Origin: Diplolepis rosae | Taxonomy: Eukaryota > Arthropoda > Insecta > Hymenoptera > Diplolepididae | Direction: 5' to 3' | DNA length: 64,000 nucleotides | Assembly (NCBI GenBank): GCA_030998225.1 | Contig: JAPYXD010000608.1 | Span: 3,688,501 to 3,752,500 of the forward strand | Shown here: piece by piece, positions 23,509-37,600 of the stretch | Layout of the letters: each line of letters opens with the position of its first letter | Position numbering within the stretch: position 1 is the stretch's first letter | Made by a program: the position numbers and the translations under genes | The notes under the pieces: model-generated | Database searches by the model: none | What the model was told of the DNA's origin: nothing | What the model saw: the letters and a program-made list of their open reading frames with translations, nothing else

Positions 23509-23872
23509 TAAGGGCATGTTAAACTTGAGAAAAGTAGCACGTTCATGAGAACAATTTGGTCCAGTTTCTACACGTTTTTATCCAAAATATATAAAATTTT
23601 GTCTTCAAAATTTGGGAAATGGTAGAGAAGACAAAAACTGATGTAGATAGACTACTTATGGTTTTGACGATGGAAATAAATTTTCTAATATGTTTTGGTA
23701 AAATTGAACTTATTTTCAACTTCGAAACTAAAAATAGTCTAACTACGCCCGTTCTTGTTTTCTCTGCCATTTCCCAAATTTTGAAAACAATATTTTATAT
23801 ACTTTAGACACAACCATGTAGAAACCTAAAATCAATAAAATTTGTAAATTTCCCAAGTATCGCATGCCCTCA
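23509..23872. repeat. Foldback MITE, copy B
   Basis: A direct relative of the 21793 element. It shares ACTTGAGAAAAGTAGCA, ACAATTTGGTCCAGTTT and GGTAGAGAAGA-type words in the same order. The ends read GGGCATG and its complement, with TTAA at the left flank and TCAA at the right. The family therefore seems to target TTAA. Confidence 0.75.
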
Positions 23873-24543
23873 AATATATCAGTTAAATTTCCATTGGCTC
23901 ACTTCAAACTGGATACATTTAAAATGTTTATCATTGTTTGTAAATGTTCACAAATATATTTTTGTTGAAAGGAAACAGTACTTTAAATATAATAAACAGA
24001 AAAAAATATGTTTCACGCATAAAAAAAAGATTCGAAAACTTTTATGTTTAAAATGATAAATAAGTTCTTAAATTCATGCTTTTTACATTAATTATCAATA
24101 TAGTAATGTTAAATTTACTTAAAAAATAAATATTGAAAAAACTTTCAAGGAAATGTCCTGTTAGCCACTTAATTTTAATGGTAACGAATGTCAATCATCA
24201 TTTTAAATTCAAGATTATAATTATTTCAGATTTTACTTTCGCATTTGAATTCTTTCGTTGAGTAAATTTAACATTACGTACACTGTTTACATAGTTTCTC
24301 CTGAAAATCACGTATGATTTAGCATTTATCCTTTATCTCCTTTAATTTTTATACAATACCATTTACTCTTCATTTTAAAAATTTACAATTGAATGAACAG
24401 ATCTCATAACCACCCGAGTATAGTTTTTAATTACTAATATTTGTTTATTTTTAAAATTATATTAAATTAAAAAATAATTCAAGAAAGTCAAATATCTAAA
24501 TTTCTCTCAATTAAGGCATTAAATACAAAACTATTGATAGATT

Positions 24544-24613
24544 TAGTCCCTCTAAAATTAATGTCTTGAAATGATGCTTCGGTTCAATCTTACCATTAAA
24601 ATTAGAGGGGGCT
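24544..24613. repeat. Small hairpin
   Basis: AGTCCCTCTAAAATTAATG pairs with CATTAAAATTAGAGGGGGCT about 30 bases further on. Probably a short relic foldback. Confidence 0.5.
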
Positions 24614-25663
24614 CAAATTATCTATGTTTTAACTCCCGATGAATGCGTTAAATTTTCAAAAAATAATTATCTAATGATATAGGATTAGAATTACTTCTAT
24701 GATATGAAATAGTATGTACAAAAATCGACATATTTTCAATTCTTTTATTTTTTTAAACTATATTTCCTCATTTCTAAAAAACATTTCGGATATTTTCGTA
24801 ACTTGTGAGAGAATTAAAAAAAAACTAAGACCAAAAATTTTTTCATTAAACAAAATTTCAGAGATGAGGAAAAAACAAATAATCAAAGAATTTTATTTAA
24901 TCAGAAGTCAGATATTGCACAAGTTAAGCTTATATTACTATTTGTGTTAACGAAATATCTTACTAATATGCAGAGTTTGCAAAACGATTATTTACAAAAA
25001 TATTTCTAGCGAAGTTCTCTTCCGCCATTGCGATTTTTTTTTTCTTTTCAGAGAATATTTAACAAAACCTGTAATGTAAATGAAAAATTGTTTATGAATA
25101 TTTACTTTTTGAGTACGAGAAAAATGGTATCGCAACAATTATTTCCCACACGGCAGATAGTCAGAAAACAAAAATGACTTAAAAGTTTATTAATGAAATA
25201 ATAAATTCATAAAAATATTTTAATATGTTGTGAGTTGATCTTTGATATTAAATTTGTCTTTAGCACAATATTCACATATATATCTTCAACTGAACTGCAA
25301 GCGCAGCATTAAGAGAGAATTAACAGCTATAATTTCAATTGATAAAAAGATATCAATTAATGTATTCAGATAAAACTCTTTACAGGAAATATTTGTATAA
25401 TTGTTAATTAACTATCATATCACTTATCGAGGCACTCTTTTCTTCATCACTATCGTTATAACATACCGTCCTCGTTTCTAATATGGAGTCTTAAAATTCG
25501 TGCACCCAATCCATTTAAAATTCGTGAACACTCGTGCATTTTTATAAATCAAGATAGGCCTACAGGGATCTATAACCGGGAAGTTTTATGAGATCTGTGT
25601 CTTACAGGACGATAAGTTTAGAAATATTGGAGACTCGATCAAATTGAGCAGCAAATTTCGGTT

Positions 25664-28600
25664 TCACCTGAATTCGTAGATCTGTATGCTGTGCTCTGGT
25701 ACATGTGTTAAATTTAGAGACTGATACCTGTAATCAAAATACATTTTTAAATAACATTTTCATCATCAATAAAAACGTTTTATATAAAATTTGACTTTTC
25801 AAATTTACATCAACTCTCCATGTTTTCAAATTTCCTGAGAAAAAACTATCTTTACGCCCGTGTCTGTTGTTGTCCTGTCATTGGATTATGTGGACACAAT
25901 ATCTTTTGAAAAAAATATTCGATTAAAACACACTTTGTTGCATTTTGTCAGACCCCAAAAGAAGCACGAGTACGTTAGCCAGCCATATCAAAAATACATT
26001 CCAAAAATTTGTTTCTTGTCGAAATTTATGTGTTTTTTACCTTTAATAAATTAAAGTGTATATTTTACAATACTCAACTCGCCGTAAAAAATTGTAATTA
26101 TGATTCTGCGATCAAATTTGAATTAGCAGGTGTAGGAATAAATACAATAATTTTATTTTTCAGTGATATTAACTAGAAAAACATCGTATATACCTGTCAT
26201 TGAAGGCAGTGCAGTGGTTCACTATTGGCGGAACGTTTCCACTGTCAGGATTAGCCATTGGTAGAAGTGAGATAAAACTAGTTGTGTCTCAGTTCAACCA
26301 ATGTATGATGTTTTTCTAGTTTTTATCGCCGAAAAATAAAATTATTGTATTTATTTCTACACCTTCTAATTCAAATTTCGCCACAGAATCATAATTGCAA
26401 TGCTTTAAATGTGTTTTTTTTACCATTCTTAGCTATAATAATGCCAGGTCAGAGAACAGTCAGAGAACGCTCAGAGTATTCTCTAACCGTTCTCTCAACC
26501 AGGTCCGCAAGGGAATTGCATATTTACTCGAAAACTCTTGCATATGCACCCCTAAATGCGGATTTTCATTTAACAAGGACATATGTGAATTGTCACTAAA
26601 AATCGGAATTTCCGCCTGCCATATTGCATCTACTATTTTGAATTCGGTAAATGTGATGATGGATTCTCCGGCAGCGCCTCCGGAAATCCCTAAACACCAA
26701 TTTTCACGTAAAAAATGAGAATCCGGGTATTTTCGTCCGCCATATTAGATCCACCATTTTCAATTCGGAAAATGTGATGACGGATTCGTAATAGGTGACT
26801 CCAAAAAAACCCTTATACAGCTTGCTATGCGATTTTCATCGAACAAGAATATTGGGTCCGGATGAGTGACAAATATTAAAAAGTTGTAGACTTCGAGCCA
26901 ACATATTGTATGTCGCTATCTTGAATTTTATAATGATTACTTATGGATTTTGAATATCAGGGCCCATGAATGCAAAATCTTGGCATGCTGGAGGAATTCC
27001 CACAGAATTTCGATAAGAAAAGTTCGACTGAAAAAATATTCAAGCGAAAAAATGCGCTTTTTTTTAAACAAATAAGCATAAAATTTTCTGATCACACCAT
27101 TTTTTGGAAATTTCGAACATAGATCTTTGACCAAAGCGGTTTTAGCGATATCATTCGTTCGACCCAGACATTATAGTATAGCTGGATCAGAGATATAAGA
27201 AATAAAGGCTACCTGATAACAAAAATGGCGAAAGTATGTTAACGTCAAATGACAGTTCATGGTTAATTTAGACTTTTAAACACTTTAAAAATATTGTACT
27301 AAATAATATGCGCGTTGATGTCAGCATTCACTTCAATACTGTGTTTATATAACAATAAATTGGGAATAACTCGTGCAAAAATATATCTTAGTTCAAATAA
27401 TGAGAAATAGTAGAAAAGCAACAAATCTGGCTTCTAAATTTAATTTAACTAGAACAGCGATATTCACTTTCATGATACCAGACGAACAAGTGACTACAAT
27501 AAGAATTTTTATTCCCATTACATCTGAATCTTTCGTTAATTTTAAGGTATAAAAGCTATACTCAATTTGGCGAAAAAAGTAATTTTTCTTATTTAGAAAT
27601 TTTGAGACAAATCCTGCTTTAGGTCTTACAGTTAATACAATGTTCGTCAAGGAAACATTCAGTCTGCACAAGGCTTGAAACCATTAGAAAACTTTAAAAT
27701 GTAGAATCTTTTTAGTCAATGAACCACTGACGAAAATACATTTTTTTATGAAACGTTGGAAAAAATAGAACCTTAAATTCTATTTTACTTCTAATCAACG
27801 ATGTATCACAAATATGCACCTGTCATTCCATTGTGATTACATAATGATATTGACAAGGAAGTGTCCGTACGTTATGACTACATCTAATCGTCAAATTTGT
27901 ATGATGTAAGGAATTTATCTTGGAAATTTATCTACGGTATGTCTCTCTCTCTTTTCTTATTTTTTAAACTTATCATTTAATATCTATATTATTACCATAT
28001 TATTTATACTGATATCTGTATTTTCAATTTTATATTACAAATACTTATGTTGTATATTTCCTTTACAGTCTTGATAAGGATCAAAACTTTTGTAGAAACG
28101 TTGACGCTTTATGAATAAACAACTGTACAAGACCGGAAAGGCCACCTATTTTCCTCTCTAATTTATGAATTATACATATATATATATATATATCACAAAT
28201 AAGGCAAAAGACCAAAAAATAGTTCCAATAAGGGTAAATTTGAAACAAGAATTCTAAATAAATATTTTTCTGTAAGCACATGGAAATTCGTAGAATTAAC
28301 GCATATAATTTTAAGAATTTTGTTTGATAACTATAAATTTACCTGAAACGGAACATTAAAACAAATTCTTATTTTTTAAAAACAAATTGTCAATCACATT
28401 CATTGATTATAAAAAAATATATTTAAAAAAACGAAAGATATTTTGAAGTCTTTTGGGTTAATCCAAGTGAATATTTGTGTATATCATAATACAATTTCAA
28501 TAGTGTCTCCATATACGTATCAGTAAATTCTATTTTATAATGACCTATGTCGGGCTCCAATCCCAATGAATTAGGGAAATCCCAAAATCAAAAAAATCCT

Positions 28601-31600
28601 ACTACGCGTAATCAAGCTAAGAAAAATACTGAACTTGCAAAATTTGCGACACAAAATCAAACGGGTCCCCTTAAACCGAAAAGAACAGTTACTGTGAAGG
28701 AAAAGGTAACTAAAGATAATTTTGAAAATATTTCTAGTAAGGATAAAACAAATATCAGTTTTCAATCAGACGATATTCCCTTGGAGAAAACTTCAAGGTC
28801 TGATCAATTCGAAACTGCCGGAAAAAGTAGTTTATCTGACTCGAATTTTTCTTGAAAATTGTTTATTGGACAAGAAACCATATTTTTGGAATATAAAAAT
28901 GTCAGTGAATAATCTATTGTCACTATTTAATGTTTTTTTTCGCGAAATTCCATGTTGTTATTTCGAAAGTATATCATATATATAATTATTAAAAGCTGCA
29001 ATACCTTTTGTAGAGTGGAACACTTCATTAACGAAGCTATATAGGGGGTAAAATGAAAAGTGCTTGCGACTGAACGAACAAAATTTAAAGAAGATACATT
29101 AAAAAATTTTCAAATTCTTAACTTCTTAAAATTACGACAAAATATCCAGTTACTTAAATTTTTAATAATTGCTGATATAAATTGTAACGTGGCATGTTGC
29201 CACTTAAACGCACTCTCTCACCTGGCACGGGTAGAGGCAAAGACACACAAGGCAGGATCCACGACGTAACTAGTAAGTAACTTTACGTAAGTAGGACCAC
29301 GCCAGATCGAGTAGGAAGGGTTAAATCTTGATGAATAACCCAAGAAGACAGAAGAACTTGATCTGGGTGGAAGAATTGTATTATCTTTTACTTAGTTACT
29401 AAGTTACAAGTTTCGTTTATAATGTCTACGTTCCGAATCATGGATTTTTATTGTAATAATATCTTTGTATTCCAGCACTGTAATGCTCCGAAGCCTTTCT
29501 GGAGGAGAGAGAGAGAGAGAGAGAGATAAAATGAAGAAGGAGAAAAGAGGACAGTGAATAGTGGGCAGTAATGGCGGCTCTCTAAACGGAGAGCGAGGAC
29601 GCAGGGTTCTGGACCGGGAAGGTGGGCCAATAGCAGCCAGCCAATGAAGTGAATGGCCGTTCGCCGCTCGACTTCTGCCTATCACGCTTAAGATCGATTG
29701 GAAGTCTATAAGAAAACAACCAAGGAAACAAGACTCCTCCATATTGCCAGTTTTCTGGCCGGGAGGAGGTCTTAATCCATATCTAATAATAATAACTCGT
29801 TCAGAAGCGAGGTGAGGCGTGCGGGGCGGCCAGTTCCATAATTAAAGGGTTTGGTAAAGATCGAGATGGCAGCACCTCCCGGTCATGGAACGTGGAACGC
29901 GGAACGTGGAGCTGCACCGTGAGGAGAGACGCCATTCTGTCTTGTGTGTTCGTCACGTCAAGTGTGAGGAGAAAAAGTCGCTCTTAAAAATAAGCAAATT
30001 GTTAGAAAGTTGTCGCTGCCGTGATATCCCGAGAAAAAGGGGACGACAAAGATTTCTCTCACCTTCTTTGTGAATTAAAAAGGTGACGGACAAAATTATA
30101 TTTTGGTGTGTGTTGGATGGTGTGTCTGAGCGAGTGCGAGTGTATGGGGAAAATTAATAAAGTTGTACCAAAAGGGGGGGAAGTAAAAAAAAAGGAAATA
30201 AAGGACAGTATTTTGTGTAATAGTAGTGAATGAGGGTGAGTCATTTTATTTGAATTGAATTTGTTTCTATTCCTGTCTCTGATGTTAATTTCAAAAGCCT
30301 GCCAGCGGTGACTGCTGCACCAGTTCGCCCCCACGAAATCCCTCTCCACGGAGCTAGACGGGCAAGGGATTTCGTCATCACCCCTTTTTGGGTGGTTGGC
30401 GCCCTTTTATTTATATCGCACTTGGAAAATTATTGAAATTCACGTGGTCGTCAATTTGTGGCGTCGCTTGGCCGCCATTACCCTAAGTGGCGGAAAGGCG
30501 CGTCATAAAATTTTCAAAATTTATTATATCTTCAAATTTCACAAAATTTTCAAAATCAACAAAATTTTAAAATTGATTAGTCGAGTTTGAAATTTTTGTC
30601 ACTGCCTACATTATCAGAGGATCACTAGTCGCGTATCAGATACAATCTGTTCAACAAGAGCGAGTTCTCGATTTTTCGAAAACTATTAGAGATTTTTGAA
30701 CTTTTTTTTTTCAATGAAAGTACATTCAAAGGACTACGGCGCAATTACCAAGGCGATTCAGTAGCGCTCGAATCGTCCGAGAAACCAGACGTGAGTCATA
30801 ATGAGTTCTGTGTACGCGAAGCGTTTTGAAGCGGTCTTCTTGTGTACCCATCCAAAGGTACCACTTATGTCCTATACAGCCGCTGCTAAATACATAAAAA
30901 ATTCGAAATCGTTCGGGAAAAAGTGGGTTGAGCGTTATAAAGCCAATAAAACAGTCGACGATCTGCCTGAAAGAGGCAAATCGCGAGCAACAACGAGCAA
31001 GCAGGATAAAGCGATCATAAAGCTGTTCGAGCGTTTCCCCACTCTACGGTTACGAGAGGCCAAGGCTATTCTAGCCGAAAAGAGAGTCAACATCAGTATA
31101 AACACCATTCGACAGCGTCTGGCTGAATCGAATATAAAATACCGTAGCACGAGGCAAAAACTCCTGCTTTCAGAAACCCATATGGAAAAACGAAAGGCAT
31201 GGGCTGCTGCAAATCTCGACCGTGACTGGTCGAATGTCATTTTTTCTGATGAAGCGTCGTTCTGGGTATGGGTTCCCATAAAGTATGCCTCGTCTACCGT
31301 TGGCAGTAGATTACTTCAGCGAACCGTTAAACACCCCGTGAAGGTCCATGTTTGGGGATGCTTCTCACAGCGCGGTTTTGGGTGTTTAGAGCTCTTCACC
31401 GAGAACTTGAATGCTCAGAAAATGCTCCAAATATATGAACGTGGTCTTCTAAGGTCTGCTACAAAGAAGTTTGGAGCCGATACGGCCGATTGGATCTTAC
31501 AAGAAGATAACGACCCGAAACATCGAAGCCGTCTCTGCACCGCCTGAAAAACAGAAAATGGCATCACAACTTTGGACTGGCCATCACAGTCCCCCGATGC

Positions 31601-34600
31601 GAATCCAATCGAAAATGTCTGGAGTGTTTTAAAGAGGAAGCTTGCGGGAAAACGTGTGTTCACCCTGAAACAGCTCTCGCAGAAAATCAGGAAGATATGG
31701 CAAGAATTACCAACGGACTACGCTGAAAAATTAGTGGAAAGCATGCCGAAAAGGTGCCAGGCCATTCTGGACAACGATGGGGACTGAACTATCTATTAGG
31801 TAGTAGCGTCGTAGTCCTTCGAGAGTACTTTTAATTTAAAAAAAACGTTTTAAAATCTCTAATAGTTTTCGAAAAATCGAGGACTCGCTCATGTTGAACA
31901 GACTGTAGGATAAGTTTTAAAACTCCTAGAATTTTTGACATTAGATATTTTAAAATCAAAAACTATTCAAATCTTGCAGATAATATTAATTTTCAATTTT
32001 ATCATCAATTACATTTAAATTCAAGTCTGGGATTAAAGTTATTGGACCCCGAAAATCGCCGGCTTTCGATATGCAATATTCGTCGAGCGCGTTGATAGAA
32101 CCGAAGAAATCCTAGAACGTGAAAGAACGAAAGTGAATGAATCATTTTCTCACTCTACGCGAGCGACTTTTCTCTCTTCAATATCAGTTCGAAAAAAAAG
32201 GTTGAGTTAGATGGTGCGTAATTACTATCGCTGATTTGATTCACAAAGTTAATGAATTGGGTTGGCAAGAAAATCATTTTGTTTTTTGTCATGATTTTCA
32301 AAGCAAGTTTATTAATACGAATAACAAACATTAAGATTTAAGATTTGCCATCTTTCAGTCAGCTTTATAATTCCGCTTTCGTAGAAAGTTTGGTTCTAAG
32401 AGGCAAAAAATGGTTTTGAAGTGAACGAAATAAATGATAATCGGATGGTACAAGGTCAGGAATATACGGTGAATGAGGCATCACTTCCCAGCCTATATCC
32501 AATAATTTTTACGAGTGACCAAAGATGTATGTGGTTTGGCGTTATCTTGATGGAAGACGGCGTCTTTACGAGTTGCCAGTTCTGGCCGATTTCTAGGTCC
32601 AATTTCATTAGCTGGCGACAGTAGACATTCGAATTGATAGTTTGGTTCCTTGGGAGAAGCTCAGAATAAACATCTTTGAAATCCCACCAAACACTCAGCA
32701 TAACCTTCTTTTGATAAATATCGGCTTTTGATGTCGACTGTGCAGGCTCATCTCGCTTGCTCCATGATCTTTTTTACACGACGTTATCGTAAACAAGTTA
32801 TTTTTCATCGCCCGTTATGATTCGCTTTAAAAATGGATAGGTTTCGTTACGTTTCAGCAGTGAATCGCAAATGGAAATTCGTTTGGTGAGTTGAATTTCG
32901 TTCAATTTGTGATGAACCCAAATATCAAGCTTATTAACGTAACCAAGCTGTTTTAAATGTCTTTCAACGCGCGCATGTGATATGTTACGCTTCTCTGCGA
33001 TCTCTCGTGTCGTACTATACCGGTTATTTTCTATCATTGCTTTTATTTTGTCGTCGTAAACTTTAGTTGGGCGTCCAGAGCGTGGTGCATCTTTGAGCTC
33101 AAAATCTCCGGAACGAAAACGAGCAAACCAATTCTGGCACTAGCGTTCTGTTAATGATTTTTTACCATAAACACCATACAACTTTTTCCGAGCTTGCTCT
33201 GTGTTTTTACCTTTTCGGAAGTAATAAAGTAAAATGTGACGTAAATGACGTCTGGAATCTCCATTTCAAATCAATGCAAAACAATAAATAAACAACGATT
33301 ATAGTGTTTATTATCAATGATGGATTAATGACAATGATGCTATGCCGATAAGCTCTTACCATTGCATGTGGCCGTCTGCATAGCATTAGTGCTATCTGCT
33401 ACACTGCTACTCCATTACTTCTTACTGCATAGATAATTAACATGCAAACGAAAAGACGCTCTTCTTTATCACTCAGGACTGAGTATTCAACCGATCTGTT
33501 ACTGTAAGGTAATGCTTTGTGTTTACCTTACGTAAATAATTATTTAGCTCATACGGTAATTGTCGCGATAATCCTATAATAACATAAAACACTTAACTTA
33601 TTCACATTAACATGTGGCAGTTTACCTCATGCAGGGATAGAAAGGGCAAAAGGAGAGTGTGGCCAATCCATGTAATCAGTGCTGATTAACTCCGCCATTA
33701 CCGGTACATCTTCCGGTTTTCCATGTAGATATAGATACACTCAAGTGTACTTTGACATGTTCACCAGCATTTGCCAGTTGCGTAGTTATCAAACATGTAT
33801 TCTTTTATTTAACTTTTTAATAATACTCAACAATTCTCAAGGTAAACATTAAAAGCGGTAAACAGGTATCAGATAGAATACGTTGCCGACAGGTACCCTC
33901 GTAGACAATTTCAAACTCTTATGTCACATTAATGCAAATAAATACTGAAAGATTTCAAATTCTATAAATTTTTTTATTATCAATTTTTTTTTATATATTA
34001 GGTGCGCATCTAAGTTCTCGCTGTTTGTCAATAGATGGCTCCAGCAGTAAGTGCTGGTCGATTTTGACATATCCAAAACATCATGAACCAAGCTTAGACA
34101 TACGGTAAACAAACCGTTTTGACACATTAGTGATTTTGTTTTGGCGTCATATACTTTTGGTTGTGTAAAAATGTCTGATTTTGTGCCAAATAATCGTCAT
34201 TTGCGGAAAATGTTGATTTTCTTCTGTCATTCGAAGAAAACGGTGGCTGAAGCGCATCTAGAGCTCCAAAAAGTTTACGGAGATGCTGCTGTAAGTGAAA
34301 CAACGTGCCGTGATTGGTTCCGTCGCTTCAAAGACAGTGATTTCAATGGTGACGACCGTCCGCGTGAAGGAAGGCCAAAAACCTCCGAAGACGCTGATGT
34401 TATTTATTATGAGCTGTTAAAATCGAACTAAACCATCACTGGGGAACGGTATCGAACGCAATTGATGCGGTTGAGCCGAGCACTGGGCGAAAAACGGCCA
34501 CAATACGAGCAGAGGCACGAAAAAGTGATTCTACAGCATGACAACGCTCGGCCTCACGTTGCCAAACCCTTTAAAACCTACTTGGAAACGCTCAAATGGG

Positions 34601-37600
34601 AAGTCCTATACCACCCGCCGTATTCCCCAGATATTGCACCGTCCGATTATTACTTGTTCCGGTCGATGACACATGGTCTGGCTGATCAGCAGTTCCGCTC
34701 ATATGTAGACATCGAAAAATGGCTTGATACGTAGATAGCCTCAAAAGATGAATATTTTTACCGTAAAAGTATTCGAGCTCTACCAGAAAGATGGGCAAAA
34801 GTTGTAGCTAACGATAGGCAATACTTTGAATGATTCAGTTGTAACCATTTTTTCACAATAAAGTTGCATTTTCATAAAAAAACATCGGGAAGTTAGTTGC
34901 GCACCTAATACATTCTTGCTTGAAATAGATTTGATCTCAGTATATTTTATATATATTTTCTCAAATTTATTTCTTTTTTTTACTTTGTATCATTTATTCG
35001 ATTTACAGAAATATTTTCAAATTTTTTTTATGCTGTATTATTTTTGATCATATATTGTATTTTTAACTTTTTACATTTACACTGTGAGAAAAATCTGTAC
35101 TATATTTAGTATTATGTATACTGAACTCAGTATATATCTATATGAAATTCAGTATACGCGTACACTAAATTCAGTATACGTGTACATGGAATTTAGTACA
35201 CGCATATGGTAATTTTACTTTACGGGTATACTAATTTTATTATACATGTACTAATGCTACATTGAGAGACATTTCGTTAGAGTAAATCACAAAAATGAAT
35301 TGTATTTTAGTATGATATCGTTTAAAAATGAGACCATCAGGGTTTACGTATCAGAAATTAATATAGTTGTTTTCAAGCGGCGAAGCTAATATTTTCGTTT
35401 GAATAAATGGAATATATGTTCTACTAACTGTTATAAAATCTATATGAAAACTATATGAAAAATGACTCACTCCACCAAAGGTTTGACCTTTAGAAGTGAC
35501 GGCTCCGGATTATGAATTCTTGTGTCTTTTTATAAGACGTGCAAAACAAAAGGAAAATAGAGGGGGGCTTTGGCACAGAGAAGAGGGGAGATTTTAGTGT
35601 AAACACATACACAAATATTATTATCATACCTTATTTATGTTCACATATTTAAGTACGCAATGATAGACTATTTATAATCGCACACGCTTGAATTAAATTT
35701 TAGAATTGCTTTTGGGTTCGAACCCTCTAACCCTACCTATATCTACATAACTAAACGCATTCCTAACACCTAAAGCCTCGGCTATTCTCGCTTGCCATAT
35801 TCCGAAAGAAATCTCGCTTATAAGCCACTATTCAGTTGGACAGACTTGGATAGTCTACGAAGCCAATCGGAAAACCTCGGAAGCACTCGGACGACATTCT
35901 GAAACGATTTATACGAAAAACTGAGAATGAATGTTTTGATTTTTGCTGCGCATCGCTATGTTTCTGGTAAGTTCATATTCATAATATGAATTTCTCAAAT
36001 ATGCTTTCCAGGTTATAATATTCATTGTTCGACTTATTAGAATTATTTTTCAAAACCTTAGTAATCATAATATCATTTTTTCTTTCTCTAAAGTTTTCGA
36101 AAGGACTATTAAAAATAAAGTATATAGCAATTTGTAATGTTTTGTTTTACAAATATTTAAAATTTAATAGGGTATAGTGTAAATTAAATACAGTTGAAGT
36201 ACAAAGTATTACTTTATCAAGAATTATTAATAATTATATTAATAATTTTAAAGCGGTTCAATAATTTATCCGAGAGCGGACATTAGATTTTTTACTTGGA
36301 CATCAAATGTTTTTAACCTTATTTTAACGCCCTTCGCTCTTTTGTCGCTTGGAGACAGAGCGTTAATTTCAAATATGAACGGTATCAAATGTCGATGTAA
36401 CAACTTAATTAACCACAAATGCATCGGCATGCGAGTTTGCATATGTTGCACGATCCGCGTAAATCGAAACGCGCTTGCGCAGACTAATTTCGTATACGCA
36501 TATATGAATTTTAGTATACTGAGACTACGAAATTCATATACGTAAGACACTTAGTGTACACTAATAAAATTTAGTATACATATAACCTCACAAAAGAAAT
36601 TTAGTATACCTATGTATACTGAAATTAAAAAGTGTAATAAATATTATGGCCGACTTCCGAATGGTGGACACACTCTCCTTTTACTCTCTCTACATAGAAG
36701 CAATGAGGAAAATTAAAAGTTACCGGGGTGTAATATCGATATCGCACATCATTCACTGTAACGACAGCTCCTTCCCCATGTCGAAAAAAATATGGACCAA
36801 TAATCCCGTTGGCGTTGGGGTGTACTTATTATCTTACATCATGCAATGAATAAATGGTAGGAAATTTATCAATCACAGAACAAATAGTCTTCTCAGAACG
36901 TCGATTGTGTGTACCACTTTGACAAACGTCATTCAAAAGTTATCCCTATTGAGTCAGGGAGATTCATTAAGATTTAATTTAATTCAATTAAGGATTTGTT
37001 TGCGATTTATTTTACAGGCTATATAAAATTGGCCATTATTTACGAGTGTGGAAGAAATAATATAAATAAAAGTTTTCCCTCGGGCATCAAACTTCACTTT
37101 CGACACAGTAACTCCGTTTCTTCCCATATGGCTTAATATACTATTTTGTTTTTCTCATGTGTTGGATCAGACTCTTATTTATAAAATTAAAAAGTAGAGC
37201 TTGTTTGACGCAAAATTTATTAATACTTCCAATGTCATTTCAAAACCAATTCTATATTGTTTTTTTGTGAAGTTATTGTGCGAGAAGTGAGGGCATGTCG
37301 AGAAAAAACGAGTGTTCAAAATTGACGGATTTTGACACAGGAGTAAACCTGTAGCTTATATGACATTTTATTTTGAGCATAGCAAAAGCATGCAATGTAA
37401 ATCTGACAATTTGACAAGCGCATCAATCCTTTCGAAATTAAAATGCATTATAAATTATTATTGACATGCTTTTGACCCAATTAGTGACCAGTAATGTTTT
37501 CGTGGGCCGTATTAGTGACCATTGCTTGACCCAATTACTGAACGCTATCAAGCGTAGCTACAATACTATTTACTGATTGTTAAAATTGATATTTTAGTAC

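Larger units (their letters stand above)
21246..25663. other. AT-rich intergenic DNA with foldback elements
   Basis: More than 4 kb without a credible gene. It contains the foldbacks at 21793 and 23509 and a small hairpin at 24544. The part nearest 25663 must include the GID4 3' UTR. No polyadenylation site could be chosen with confidence. Confidence 0.45.

Noticed and set aside
29404..29742. 112-codon minus-strand ORF with a (GA)n-encoded Ser/Leu run
   Set aside because: Its composition comes from the microsatellite, and the block is better explained as LTR-like DNA.
32421..32624. Plus-strand ORF
   Set aside because: Antisense of the mariner transposase core at 32256-33285.
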